Source: Sphaeroforma sirkka | Taxonomy: Eukaryota; Opisthokonta; Ichthyosporea; Ichthyophonida | Assembly: GCA_001586965.3 (NCBI GenBank) | Contig: LUCW03001406.1 | Span: 1-64,000 of the forward strand | Reading direction: 5' to 3' | Length of the DNA: 64,000 bases | In this document: piece after piece, positions 1 through 11,500 of the stretch | Numbering within the stretch: the stretch's first letter is position 1 | Layout: the number at the start of each line of letters is the position of its first letter | Position numbers and translations under genes: made by a program | Notes under the pieces: generated by a model | What the model was told of the DNA's origin: nothing | The model's input: only the letters and a program-made list of their open reading frames with translations | The model's database searches: none

Positions 1-530
1 GCCTCGAGTGCTAACCGTTTATTCTCGCGAGCTCGAGTGGCTGGTTTATACTGGGAGAGCCAGAGTCGCCGCTTTTATACCAAGAGCCTCGAGAGGCTGG
101 TTTATACCGGGAGCCAGAGTTGCTGGTTTATACTCTCGGGAGCCAGAGTCGCTGGTTTATACTGAGCCAGAGTCGCCGCTTTTTATAATTAAGAGCCTCG
201 AGTGGCTGGTTTATACCGGGGAGCCAGAGACGCTGCTTTTTATACTCAAGAGCCTCGAGAGGCTGGTTTATACTGATACCTCGAGAGGCCATTTATACCG
301 GGGAGCCAGAGTTGCTGGTTTATACCTGGGAGCCAGAGTCGCTGCTTTTTATACCTCAAGAGCCTTCGAGAGGCCGGTTTTATACCTCGAGCTAGAGCTG
401 TTGGTTTATACCGGGAGCCAGAGTCGCTGCTTTTTTTATACTCAAGAGCTCGAGTGGCTGGTTTATACCGGGAGCCAGAGTTGCTGGTTTATGCCCAGAG
501 CTTCTGAGCCTCGATATCCGAGAACAAAGT
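1..530 (-). repeat. Minisatellite in the 3' untranslated part of chromovirus copy 1
   Basis: About eighteen degenerate units of roughly 27-30 bp share the core GGTTTATAC followed by GGGAGC(C/T)AGAGT or CAAGAGC(C)TCGAG. The same repeat lies at the same place in copy 2 (40,870-41,130), where it is about half as long. It sits between the chromodomain end and the 3' LTR, so it belongs to the element and not to its surroundings. An open frame runs through it on the plus strand, but its product (VYTG/SRE repeats) only reflects the unit structure. Confidence 0.85.
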
Positions 531-540
531 TATATTGAAG

Positions 541-1930
541 ATAAAGTATTAGACTTGTGCATCGTTGGCGCTTACGTGTCCGTGTCTGCGAAGCTTTGTG
601 GTAGGCCGCGATATCGTTGGCATCATCAAAAGCTTCTGCTGTTTCCCCACGCTGGTCTCGCCTTCTCGCCATCTCACCAGGTATTCTAATTCCCTGTCTC
701 ATCATTCGTAATGATGTGTGATAATATGGCGAAACTCCACCTCCTTCGGTCCATAAGTCTTCGTCAATTGGTGGGTCTGTGCGTCTATGCACTAAACGGA
801 GGAGTTCCACCCGTACCGGTTTGGTCTTTGAATTCTGGTGCGGGCGGAACCATCCTTGTTCGCCAACTCGTAGCGTTGGCCGTGTCTAGCTTTGACTACA
901 TATGGTCCAAACAATGGCCGCATAGCCTTCGTTGTTCGGCCTTCTGATCGTACCATGACCACATCTCCTTCGTCGAAATGTACCAAGACGTGAGCATGTA
1001 GGCGGTCAAATGTCGTCGTAAGCTTGCCTGTATACTTCTTTGGTAATGTGGTGGAGGGTCGGCAATATAGTGTCCTGTAACTGGTCTAATCGTTGTGCCC
1101 AGGTGTCATTCGTCATCGGCTGAGAGAATCCGGTAACTCGTCCGTGAAATCGGCGAACGGAACATGGTGGCGGCCAAAGTACACGCTAAACGGTGCACTC
1201 TTATGGCGACGGATATCCGAAGGTTCTGGTATAGCATCGTAAACGGAAGGCGTTCGTCCCATCGAAGGGGAACTGCCTCACAGCATTGTCGAATAGAACG
1301 TGTAATCTCTTTGTGACGTCGTTCTGCCGCGCCCAGCACTTGGGGTCGATATGGTGGAGACACCTTATGTAGCATCCCCACTTCCTGGACCAGCAGCTCC
1401 ACTAACTTGTTGGTGAACTCCTTCCCCATGTCTGTTTTGATTTTACGGGGAAACCATGTTCGCCAAAAAATCTCTATGAGTGTCTGTGTCGTGGTTTCCC
1501 TTTGTCTTGTCCGGTGTGGCTCGAAGGATAGAATAGCCTGTGGCGATGTCTAAGACGTGAAGAATATAATTGTTCTTTTGCGTCTGACTCCAGTGGCATC
1601 GGGATGTAGTCCACTTGAATATGGTCCCACGGGTAGCGTGCATCGATGCTAATCATCGGGTGGAAACCTTACGAAGTGTGTCCTGTCCCAAACATGTGCC
1701 ACATTGCCGCTTAACTTCTGTGGCTAACTCAGTGCCCCTGGCCAAACGTGACCGTTCTGATCGAAGTTGTTGGACTGTGTCCGCCGCCCCATGATGTCCT
1801 TGTTCGTGTTGCGCTTGCGTGAGTTGCGTACGACGCTGTTTCTCCGCCGGACTCGCTTGTGCAAACGCCGGTTGACCCTCTGCATCTGCCAGTGCCACTG
1901 AGATTTTCGCGCTGTGTCTAAGCACATGAC
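541..1930 (-). pseudogene. Integrase and C-terminal chromodomain region, chromovirus copy 1
   Basis: The minus strand encodes recognisable pieces of a retroviral-type integrase: an N-terminal His-His-Cys-Cys zinc region (HEQGHHGA, then CGTC), a catalytic core with VDYI and GKEFTN around the acidic residues and GAAERRHKEI around the glutamate, and a C-terminal basic part. At the left end a chromodomain-like segment matches the clearer version in copy 2 (core LVRWREGEPTW there). Integrase inserts the cDNA, and chromodomains of this class are thought to guide insertion to heterochromatin. The region is broken. Confidence 0.85.
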
Positions 1931-1989
1931 ATATTTGTATGCTTTGGTTCTGTAAAACCAAGTCGCTGTGAAAACAGCGGGTCCAGTTT

Positions 1990-2390
1990 GAATCCATTGG
2001 GAGGACCCACCTGTGCTACTACGGTATGACCCCATGGTGTCTTCCCACATGCGTACTTAGCGTACTTGAGGAACGTGTGGTGTCCGTGGTACCAGCACCG
2101 GTTCTGTCTGCAATAACTGCTTGAACAGGTCGAACCATGGTGCTCTTGGTACCCATGGTAGACATATTGTGGCCCGTGCGCCGTCGGCTCGTATCTTGCG
2201 TAACATCCTGTGTATCTGTCCCCAAGGCGGGTTCATCCATCCATCGACTATCGACCAGTCGTGGGCAAACGCTCCTTCCCATCATCCTTCGTCCAGAACC
2301 GAGGAAGCTGAGCGTTGGTTGGGTCCCGCAAATACATCTATGTCATTCGGTCCAAAGTGTTGTTGCGCTTGTTCAAAGTAACTAGGGAAT
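1990..2390 (-). pseudogene. NPPW-motif segment between RNase H and integrase, copy 1
   Basis: This is the counterpart of the better preserved segment in copy 2 (42,600-43,010). The minus strand shows a WMNPPW-like core near 2,220-2,240, preceded by an acidic FADP element. The position between RNase H and integrase is the same in both copies. The motif resembles the NPP(Y/F/W) active-site motif of N6-adenine methyltransferase-like domains reported in DIRS-type and some Gypsy-type retroelements. Whether it ever had catalytic activity is unknown. It is broken here. Confidence 0.55.
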
Positions 2391-2449
2391 AACTGCCAGC
2401 CGTCGGTATACATTATTTCGAGTTCGTCCTGCTCCGCTGTCCCTCGTGT

Positions 2450-3550
2450 ACTCTACTTAACATGTCCGGGAGCACATTTGACTCTCCTGGATATATGCGA
2501 TATGGTAAAGTTGAATGGCGCGATGATATGATGCCATCTCTGAAGCATCGGATTGCTTGAGCTGTGTGTTCATATATACAAGGGCCTTGTGGTCCGTGAA
2601 GACCGCAAACCGTTGCCCATCCAAGTATTCCCTGAAATGTGTCAGTCCATATACCAATGCCAGTAACTCCTTCATAGGTGTGGCGTAGTTCTGTTGTGCA
2701 TGGTTCAGAGTCTTACTAAAGAACATTAAGTAATGTTTTTACCGTTGACCCATTGAATAGCGCTCCCCTAAACCGTAATCGCTAGCGTCGGTTTCCAAGT
2801 TTAGAGGAATGCCGTCGACCGGAAAGTGTAACGCCACAGCATTCACCACTGCGTCTTTCATTGCCTGCCACGCCTGTGCATGTCTCTCCTCCCAACGATC
2901 ACCTATCAACTCCTTTGGTTTGAGTTTGCAAAATTCGCGCAAGGGTGCAACCGTGTTCGCGAAATTAGGCAGATGTTCGTGGAGGTAATTTGCTAAACCC
3001 AACGCCGAGGCTATATCTTTGTATCGTTGTGGTGTGGGCCAGTCGATCAGCTTGGCCTGCTTTTCATGGTCAATGTCAATGCCTTGTGCCGATACTTTCT
3101 TCCCTAGGATCATGACTTCGGAGATAGCGAAGTGGCACTTGGCAGGGTTAAGCTTAAAACTGTGGTATGTTAAGCGTTGTATCACCTTCTGCACCGTCCT
3201 AACGTGTTCGTCATAACCGTCACTGGCGATAACTATGTCATCGATATAGTGGTGAACCGGTAAGCCATCAAGTATTGTACTCAAGGTACGTTGAAACTGC
3301 TGCGTGAGTACATGAAGACCGAACGGTGCTGATGTGAACGAGTACTGATAACGTTCGTGTGTAAAACTAAATAAGTATTGTGAGTCTGGATGGATGGGCA
3401 GCCGTGGTATGCAGCCGATATGTCCAGCGTCGTGTAGTACTTCTTACTCTTGAGGCGAGATATGAGTTCGTTGACCTTGGGGATCAGGAACGCTGGTCAC
3501 CAGGAATAAGCGCGTTAACGGCACGCATGTCAAACACACGCGTACCTTCT
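2450..3550 (-). pseudogene. Reverse transcriptase and RNase H region, copy 1
   Basis: The minus strand encodes the reverse transcriptase core with HHYIDDIVIAS (the YIDD metal-binding pair, near 3,237-3,248), followed by the thumb and connection, then RNase H with NLETDASDYGLG and FTDHKAL. This order, with RNase H directly after RT and integrase last, is diagnostic for Ty3/Gypsy elements. The same domains are clearer in copy 2. The region is broken. Confidence 0.9.
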
Positions 3551-3749
3551 TGACGTTGCCTTCCGCATCGAATGTCGGTACCGCAAGGAGAGGAAGATTA
3601 ACAGTCGTTGGTGTCGTTCGTTTCTGTGATCACCAAATCCGTCAACCACTTCTTCACTTGTTCATCCACATAGGGAGCCATCGATCGGATACGAAGTTAC
3701 GCGCCGATCGCCGCATCTGCAACGCTTGTTCATGGGTTACTGGGATGGT

Positions 3750-4340
3750 TACCTCTCACCCTTCCAGACGACAGCGCGCGTTGTCGGCAATTTTCGCATT
3801 GGCTTCCAAATCCTGTGCCAACCGTTATGTACATCGACGGGTTCCGTCGTGTTAGGTGCCTGTCGGCGTGGTATGGGTTCGAGGAGCTCTTCTAGTTCTG
3901 TGGGGTCTATTGGTGCAAGTGGCGATTGGATACCGCCTATGTATAGGCCCAAGCCTTTCAACATATCTTGCCCCACTATAACATCTATACCCGTCGGCAA
4001 GTTCATCAATTCTAATGAACCGTCGATAATTCTGGTACCGTACCTTATAGGTACCACTTCCGTCGTCCCCAGTCGAGGAGTTCGCACCGCCTTGTCAGCT
4101 AAATATATAAATGACCCAGGTGGTGCCGGAGTTATTGGTCGGCCAAGGAGGTCTGCGGATGTCTGTGAGATACAACTTCTATTTGCTCCCGTGTCTATCA
4201 AGGCTTTGAACGTACGTCCGTTGATTTGTACTTGAATATAGACTCGGTTGTCTGACGTCAGCAATGGGTCTTGTATTGCCATCACTGCTCCAATCGTGGT
4301 AACAAATATGAAGCTCCTATCCGACTCAGACACCCTCACC
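3750..4340 (-). pseudogene. Retropepsin-like aspartic protease, copy 1
   Basis: The minus strand shows ALIDTGANRSCIS (catalytic DTG near 4,185-4,195), a flap region with FIYLADKAV, and the closing VIVGQDML (the hydrophobic-Gly-x-Asp element of retropepsins). This is the enzyme that processes the Gag-Pol polyprotein. It lies between the gag-like region and reverse transcriptase, the usual Ty3/Gypsy order. A downstream stretch rich in Pro, Thr and Glu links it to RT. Confidence 0.9.
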
Positions 4341-4379
4341 TCTCATGCATGATCGGCTACCGACTCCCACGTGTCATAG

Positions 4380-6560
4380 GTGTGGTTTGGTGGTGACGTC
4401 ATGTGCTCGAAGTCTTCGTAAAGGATCGTGTTGATATGAATCTCTGTAGCTTCCGATGGTGGAGCCAAGTCTTCGTCCTGTGTAATCGCATTCACCTGTA
4501 CTTGAGGCGTCGGACGTATTGTAACTACGTCTCTCTAGTCTGGGATGTATTCTGCCCCTGTCCTGCGGTTGACGTTGTGGACGGTCTGTGTACCGATTGT
4601 ACGTCCCTCAAAGGACGGTTGTTGTCGTATAGCCTTGCCCGACCCTCTGCGCTCACCGCTTGCGACGCCCTGAAATGGTGACACCGTGGATGTGCCTACC
4701 ACCTGGTGGCGCCTGTGCCTGGCACCCCGCACAAGTCGTTGGTACCGTAGGTTGGGGCCGTTGAGTCCAATTCTGCGTTTGTCGTCTACTCGTCTGTAGG
4801 TTGGGGCGGCTATTGGTGTGGTCGCGACTTCCATTGGTCGTCGGGCCTCGCGGTTGTTGCGACCCTGGAAACGTGCTGCCGTACGTTGCTGTGCATCCTG
4901 AATGTCAGGGCTCAACAGCTGTATAAGCTCGTGTGTCTCCATCAGTTGCCATTTGGGATGCAACTGTAGAGTACGTTCATACGTACGGCCGTTGAGAGCT
5001 TCTTCTAACAGTTGTACAATGCAGTGGTTCACTAAATTCTGTTGGAAGTCGGCATCTGTCTGGCACCGTTCACGTGCCCTCCTGTGGTTCTCCATGAGCT
5101 GTGTCATTTGTTCCATAAGAGGAGTGTGCATGTTCCGACTTTGGCCCTTGGCTAACTTGCGAAACGCGGGATCGACAGTGGCTTGTGTGTTTCCAGTGAA
5201 CAGATCTGTTCGATCTGTAGTTGAGGTGTGCATGTCTTCAACCGTTCAGAGTTGTCGCGGATGTAGTCCAGCGTTGACTTTTCCGCCTTGAAGTAAGATA
5301 GTACCTTATGAAACCATGTAAGGTTCCAACTCTCGTCCAGCCCTGCGATTTGTGCGTTCTTGAACGCCTCGAGGAGAGCCCCTCTTGTGTCCCGTTCCAT
5401 GATATCATGTAGGTAGTATCTGTTCGACGGCCAATCAGGCCACGTACGTGGTGAAGGTACGGGACGCTTCTCTACCGGTCGGGACTCTAATGTAGCTCGA
5501 AGTGTCTCAATCACGCCCCGAAGAGCTTCAGCTCGAGCCGTGTTATTCTCCTCGATTGCTTGGCATAGCTCGTCACTTAACTGTAGTATCCGTGCGTGTA
5601 GCGCCTGTCGCCTTTTCTCGATACTAGCCGGTGTGGGCGGAGGCACTGTTGTCTCCTTCTCTTGTCGTTTATGTGTCTGTACATATTCACTGGGCGCTTC
5701 TTTCTCGCCCCACTGACGTTGCTGTTGTTGGCGCAGGTTCGTACTTAATCGGTCCTGTCTATTCTTCACCGCCTGCTTACCTTGAGGATTCTGTCTGGCT
5801 AATACTTGTTCATGTGCGAACTCTTGAAAAGTTGGTGTGTTCTCACTGGCAGACAGAGTATCATCCTCCTCGGTTGAACTGTCCTCTGACCCTGGTGATT
5901 TGTACCCAAGTCCATAAAACGGACGCTCACAGCCTTGAATTCGGAAGGTAGGGTTGTCTTCGTCCTCTGGTACTGCCTGTACCCGTTCGTGTGCGTCAGA
6001 AGAACTCTCCTTAGCGGCCGGCCCTATTGTAGTTCGTCCGGCGTTTATGCGCTGTAACCTCTGTTCGTATTTTTCAAAGAGAGACTGCTGTTGTGTCATC
6101 AGCTCCGTGAGTTTCTGAGCTGACGATTGTTCCCGTGCCGTTTCCTTGTTGTTGGTACGGTTCCGGTGACGCTTCCGCTTGTTAGGTGGGAGGCGTGGTG
6201 GGTCATTACTGGGAAATAAGGCCCCTGGAGTATCCCGAGACGAACGAGGGGACAGCCCTTCACTGGCTACCTGTTCACCAATAAAAGTCTGACTACTGTC
6301 CGCACGCAGGTTGGGTACTTCCTTGGTCTCACCCTCGAATATGACATCCTCGTCAGATTGTGCAGGTCCATTTTTTTTGTTTGCTGTTGGTGGCTGCTTG
6401 TCGTCCGCGGAAATAATACGTGGAGCCCCAAGATGTGTCTGTTGTTGCCCCTCCAGTGCCTGACCTGAGTGCGGAGCGGAGCGTTCCGTATGGGACTGAC
6501 GACGTTTAGTTCCACGTCGGTCGATATCATCTTCCTTGCGGCGCTCAGGATTCAAGAGTT
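4380..6560 (-). pseudogene. Gag-like region, copy 1
   Basis: The segment upstream of the protease encodes a Gln-, Glu- and Arg-rich protein. Its N-terminal part has many charged residues and short coiled-coil-like runs, followed by a helical part containing RYYLHDIMERDTRGALLEAF and later RTLQLHPKWQLMETHELIQL, which fits a Gag capsid-like domain. I see no clear CCHC zinc knuckle. Gag identity rests mainly on position and composition and on conservation with copy 2. The region is broken. Confidence 0.7.
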
Positions 6561-7583
6561 GCTGTCTACGACTTTGGCGGGGTAGGACATGGTTGGTGAG
6601 TTGTTTGTCAATGGAGAACCAGAAATGTGTGCGAATGAACTGATAGAGTACTGAATATAAATATCCATTTTCTATTAAATTTCATCCTTCAAACACATAA
6701 CGTCTCGACATCGATCTCCGAGGAACTCGTGGGTTCCCTCGTGACTGTTTTATTTCCTACACTAACATAAGTAGTGTGGATAGTCTATATACTCTAACAC
6801 TACCAGCTGTCTTACTCTTCATCCCACAATAACATATATGGTTGAGTGCCTCATTAGTCGGAGCCACTTCTTGTTCTACTCCTCGCCAGCTCTTACTCCG
6901 GCCTAATGACGGCCTATTCGCAGGACCCTGTTGGGAACTTCCCTCATCGCTCCTCTTTTACTCTTTCTTACTCGTGATGTCCTTGTCATGTGCTGTTGCG
7001 GTTGTTGGAATATGCTTCTTGATCTAAGAACGATTGCTCGTTATTGCACTCCTAAACTAAGCTGCCGTCAACCACACCTTCTGTGCATACTGTTGATCCT
7101 CTCCGTTGACCTGATTTATCTGGAAGTTCTAGTGATTTGAGTGTGTTCGCATATCATTTTCACAATTTAACCTTGTATTTACTTTGCATCGTTCGTATTA
7201 TATGTGCGCCCCCACCCTTATATGCTCCTAATAACTCACAGGTGCTTACTTGTGTCTCTGTATGCTTCCTAATATCCCATTCTGAAAACTTTTGTAAAAT
7301 AATCTAGTATGCCGCTGATTCTTTTGCGTCATCGTACTAACCGAGTCGGTACTAAGTTAATCCATCTCTAAATCGTTCAGATTCAATCTAAAAATCTTTC
7401 TTCGGATAACGGCAAAATGGTTCAATTTGATTGATGCGCAAGATTCTCTTTGTTTCTAATTTCAACTTGTTATACTTATACTTAAAAGCTCATGTAGCTG
7501 TCTGTCTGCACTGACTAATTCATATTCTGTAGCTTCTGTAATTACTAATAAACTGGTAACAACTTCCTTCTGGTAGTTAAAAA
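6561..7583 (-). mobile_element. 5' leader of chromovirus copy 1, no gene seen
   Basis: About 1 kb of AT-rich sequence separates the gag start from the 5' LTR. It matches the leader of copy 2 (47,171-48,484) over most of its length, but the copy 2 leader is about 300 bp longer near its LTR side. I found no convincing gene in it and could not match the bases beside the LTR to a tRNA for a primer-binding site. Confidence 0.7.
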
Positions 7584-7834
7584 TGTAGTAAGTATACGCG
7601 AGATAATTGATATCTCTCAACGTTCTCCTCCTTAGGAGGGACGTTGTTCATTTATTAGTAATCGTTCAGTAATCCTAAAATTCTGATTCTTAAATGAGTC
7701 ATTAGTCATGTGCTGTAAAACCAGTTAATAACAAAATTAAAACCCAGTTTTCAGATTATTCTGATAAACTGTAAAACTTGATAATAAACCTAAAAAATAA
7801 TCAAATAAATATAAGTACTTGTATTCTGACCACA
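7584..7834 (-). repeat. 5' LTR of chromovirus copy 1
   Basis: This 251-bp block begins TGTAGTAAG and ends GACCACA on the plus strand (TG...CA ends). It is homologous to the LTRs of copy 2 at 40,148-40,396 and 48,485-48,730, with visibly more differences than those two show to each other. The satellite resumes at the next base with GAGACAT. Confidence 0.9.
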
Positions 7835-8394
7835 GAGACATCTCTACCAAGCACGAACAAGGCCAAATAGGGCAGAAATCAACCATGACGTCCCGGAAAC
7901 AACGCGAGACGTAGTTATCATTACGTATTCGCCTCGTAATGACGCCCAATGATATATGTTCAATTGCTTCTGTAGCTTGTGTGAGACATTCTACCAAGCA
8001 CGAACAAGGCCAAATAGGGGCAGAAATCAACCATGACGTCCAGGAAACATGCGAGACGTAGTAATGACGCCTAAAGATATGTTCAATTGTTCTGTGCGCT
8101 TAGAGACATTCTACAACGCACGAACAAGGCCAAATAGGGCAGAATTCAACCATGACGTCCCGGAAACACGCGTGACGTAGTAATGACGCCCAAAAAATAT
8201 GTTCAATTACTTCTGTACGTTTGTGAGACATTCTACAACGCACGAACAAGGCCAAATAGGGCAGAAAGCAACCATGACGTCCAGGAAACATGACGTGACG
8301 TAGTAATGACGCCCAAAGATATGTTCAATTGCTTTGCTTCTGTACGCTTGTGAGACATTCTACAACGCACGAACAAGGCCAAATAGGGCAGAAT

Positions 8395-8530
8395 TCAACC
8401 ATGACGTACCGGTAACGTGCGAGACGTAGTTAACATTACGTACTCGCTCGTAATGACGCCCAAAGATATGTTCAATTGGTTCTGTATGCTTGTGAGACCT
8501 TCTACACTACACGGACAAGGCCAAAAAGGG
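8395..8530 (+). repeat. Diverged satellite monomer variant (GGTAACGTGCG type)
   Basis: This monomer carries GGTAACGTGCGAGACG, GTTAACATTACGTACTCG and GTATGCTTGTGAGACCTTC, which ordinary units lack. Close relatives occur at about 37,430-37,560 and 39,410-39,540 but not in the middle of the array. Confidence 0.75.
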
Positions 8531-11500
8531 CAGAAATCAACCATGACGTCCCGGAAACATGCGTGACGTAGTAACGACGTATTCGCTCGTAATGACGCCC
8601 AATGATATGTTCAATTGCTTCTGTACGCTTGTGAGACATTTTACAACGCACGGACAAGACCAAATAGGGCAGAAATCAACCATGACGTCCCGGAAACATG
8701 CGAGACGTAGTTATCATTACGTATTCGCTCGTAATGACGCCCAATGATATGTTCAATTGCTTCTGTACGCTTGTGAGACATTCTACCAAGCACGAACAAG
8801 GCCAAATAGGGCAGAAATCAACCATGACGTCCCGGAAACGAGACGTAGATCGTACGTAATGATGCCCAAAGATATGTTCAATTGCTTCTGTACGCTTGTG
8901 AGACATTCTACCAAGCACGAACAAGGCCAAATAGGGCAGAAAGCAACCATGACGTCCCGGAAACATACGAGACGTAGTTATCATTACGTATTCGCTCGTA
9001 ATGACGCCCAATGATATGTTCAATTGCTTCTGTACGCTTGTGAGACATTTTACAACGCACGGACAAGACCAAATAGGGCAGAAATCAACCATGACGTCCC
9101 GGAAACATGCGAGACGTAGTTATCATTACGTATTCGCTCGTAATGACGCCCAAATGATATGTTCAATTGCTTCTGTACGCTTGTGAGACATTCTACCAAG
9201 CACGAACAAGGCCAAATAGGGCAGAAATCAACCATGACGTCCCGGAAACATGCGAGACGTAGTAATGACGCCCAAAGATATGTTCAATTGCTTCTGTACG
9301 CTTGTGAGACATTCTACCAAGCACGAACAAGGCCAAATAGGGCAGAAATCAACCATGACGTCCCGGAAACATGCGAGACGTAGTTATCATTACGTATTCG
9401 CTCGTAATGACGCCCAAAGATATGTTCAATTGCTTCTGTACGCTTGTGAGACATTCTACCAAGCACGAACAAGGCCAAATAGGGCAGAAATCAACCATGA
9501 CGTCCCGGAAACATGCGTGACGTAGTAATGACGCCCAAAGATATGTTCATTGCTTCTGTACGTTTGTGAGACATTCTACAACGCACGAACAAGGCCAAAT
9601 AGGGCAGAAAGCAACCATGACGTCCAGGAAACATGCGTGACGTAGTAATGACGCCCAAAGATATGTTCAATTGCTTCTGTACGCTTGTGAGACATTCTAC
9701 AACGCACGAACAAGGCCAAATAGGGCAGAAATCAACCATGACGTCCCGGAAACATGCGAGACGTAGTTATCATTACGTATTCGCTCGTAATGACGCCCAA
9801 AGATATGTTCAATTGCTTCTGTACGCTTGTGAGACATTCTACACACGCACGAACAAGGCCAAATAGGGCAGAAATCAACCATGACGTCCCGGAAACATGC
9901 GAGACGTAGTAATGACGCCCAAAGATATGTTCAATTGCTTCTGTACGCTTGTGAGACATTCTACAAAGCACGAACAAGGCCAAATAGGGCAGAAATCAAC
10001 CATGACGTCCCGGAAACATGCGAGACGTAGTTATCATTACGTATTCGCTCGTAATGACGCCCAAAGATATGTTCAATTGCTTCTGTACGCTTGTGAGACA
10101 TTCTACCAAGCACGAACAAGGCCAAATAGGGCAGAAATCAACCATGACGTCCCGGAAACACGCGTGACGTAGTAATGACGCCCCAAAGATATGTTCAATT
10201 GCTTCTGTACGCTTGTGAGACATTCTACAACGCACGAACAAGGCCAAATAGGGCAGAAAGCAACCATGACGTCCAGGAAACATGCGTGACGTAGTAATGA
10301 CGCCCAAAGATATGTTCAATTGCTTCTGTACGCTTTGTGAGACATTCTACAACGCACGAACAAGGCCAAATAGGGCAGAAATCAACCATGACGTCCCGGA
10401 AACATGCGAGACGTAGTTATCATTACGTATTCGCTCGTAATGACGCCCAAATGATATGTTCAATTGCTTCTGTACGCTTGTGAGACATTCTACAACGCAC
10501 GGACAAGGCCAAATAGGGCAGAAATCAACCATGACGTCCCGGAAACATGCGTGACGTAGTAATGACGCCCAAAGATATGTTCAATTGCTTCTGTACGTTT
10601 GTGAGACATTCTACAACGCACGAACAAGGCCAAATAGGGCAGAAATTGACATCCCGGAAAACATGAGACGTAGTAATGACGCCCAAAGATATGTTCAATT
10701 GCTTCTGTACGCTTGTGAGACATTCTACAACGCACGAACAAGGCCAAATAGGGCAGAAATCAACCATGACGTCCCGGAAACATGCGAGACGTAGTTAATG
10801 ACGTATTCGCTCGTAATGACGCCCAAAGATATGTTCAATTGCTTCTGTACGTTTGTGAGACATTCTACAACGCACGAACAAGGCCAAATAGGGCAGAAAT
10901 CAACCATGACGTCCCGGAAACATGCGAGACGTAGTAATGACGCCCAAAGATATGTTCAATTGCTTCTGTACGCTTGTGAGACATTCTACAACGCACGAAC
11001 AAGGCCAAATAGGGCAGAAAGCAACCATGACGTCCAGGAAACATGCGTGACGTAGTAATGACGCCCAAAGATATGTTCAATTGCTTCTGTACGCTTGTGA
11101 GACATTCTACAACGCACGAACACAGAAATTGACGTCCCGGAAACATGCGAGACGTAGTAATGACGCCCAAAGATATGTTCAATTGCTTCTGTACGTTTGT
11201 GAGACATTCTACAACGCACGAACAAGGCCAAATAGGGCAGAAAGCAACCATGACGTCCAGGAAACATGCGTGACGTAGTAATGACGCCCAAAGATATGTT
11301 CAATTGCTTCTGTACGCTTGTGAGAGACATTCTACAACGCACGAACAAGGCCAAATAGGGCAGAAATCAACCATGACGTCCAGGAAACATGCGTGACGTA
11401 GTAATGACGTAATGACGCCCAAAGATATGTTCAATTGCTTCTGTACGCTTGTGAGACATTCTACAACGCACGAACAAGGCCAAATAGGAAAGAAATGACG

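Larger units (their letters stand above)
1..7834 (-). mobile_element. Chromovirus (Ty3/Gypsy LTR element with chromodomain), copy 1, cut by window edge
   Basis: A minus-strand LTR retrotransposon. From right to left it has a 5' LTR (7,584-7,834), a leader of about 1 kb, a gag-like region, an aspartic protease, reverse transcriptase, RNase H, a segment with an NPPW motif, an integrase, a chromodomain and a 3' minisatellite. The 3' LTR lies beyond the left edge of the window. It matches copy 2 (40,148-48,730) almost throughout, which defines the family. Its right end abuts the satellite directly. The coding part is broken in roughly ten or more places by eye, so it is treated as a fossil; some breaks may be sequencing errors. 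Its LTR differs from the two LTRs of copy 2 more than those differ from each other, so it is probably an older insertion or a sister subfamily. Confidence 0.93.
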
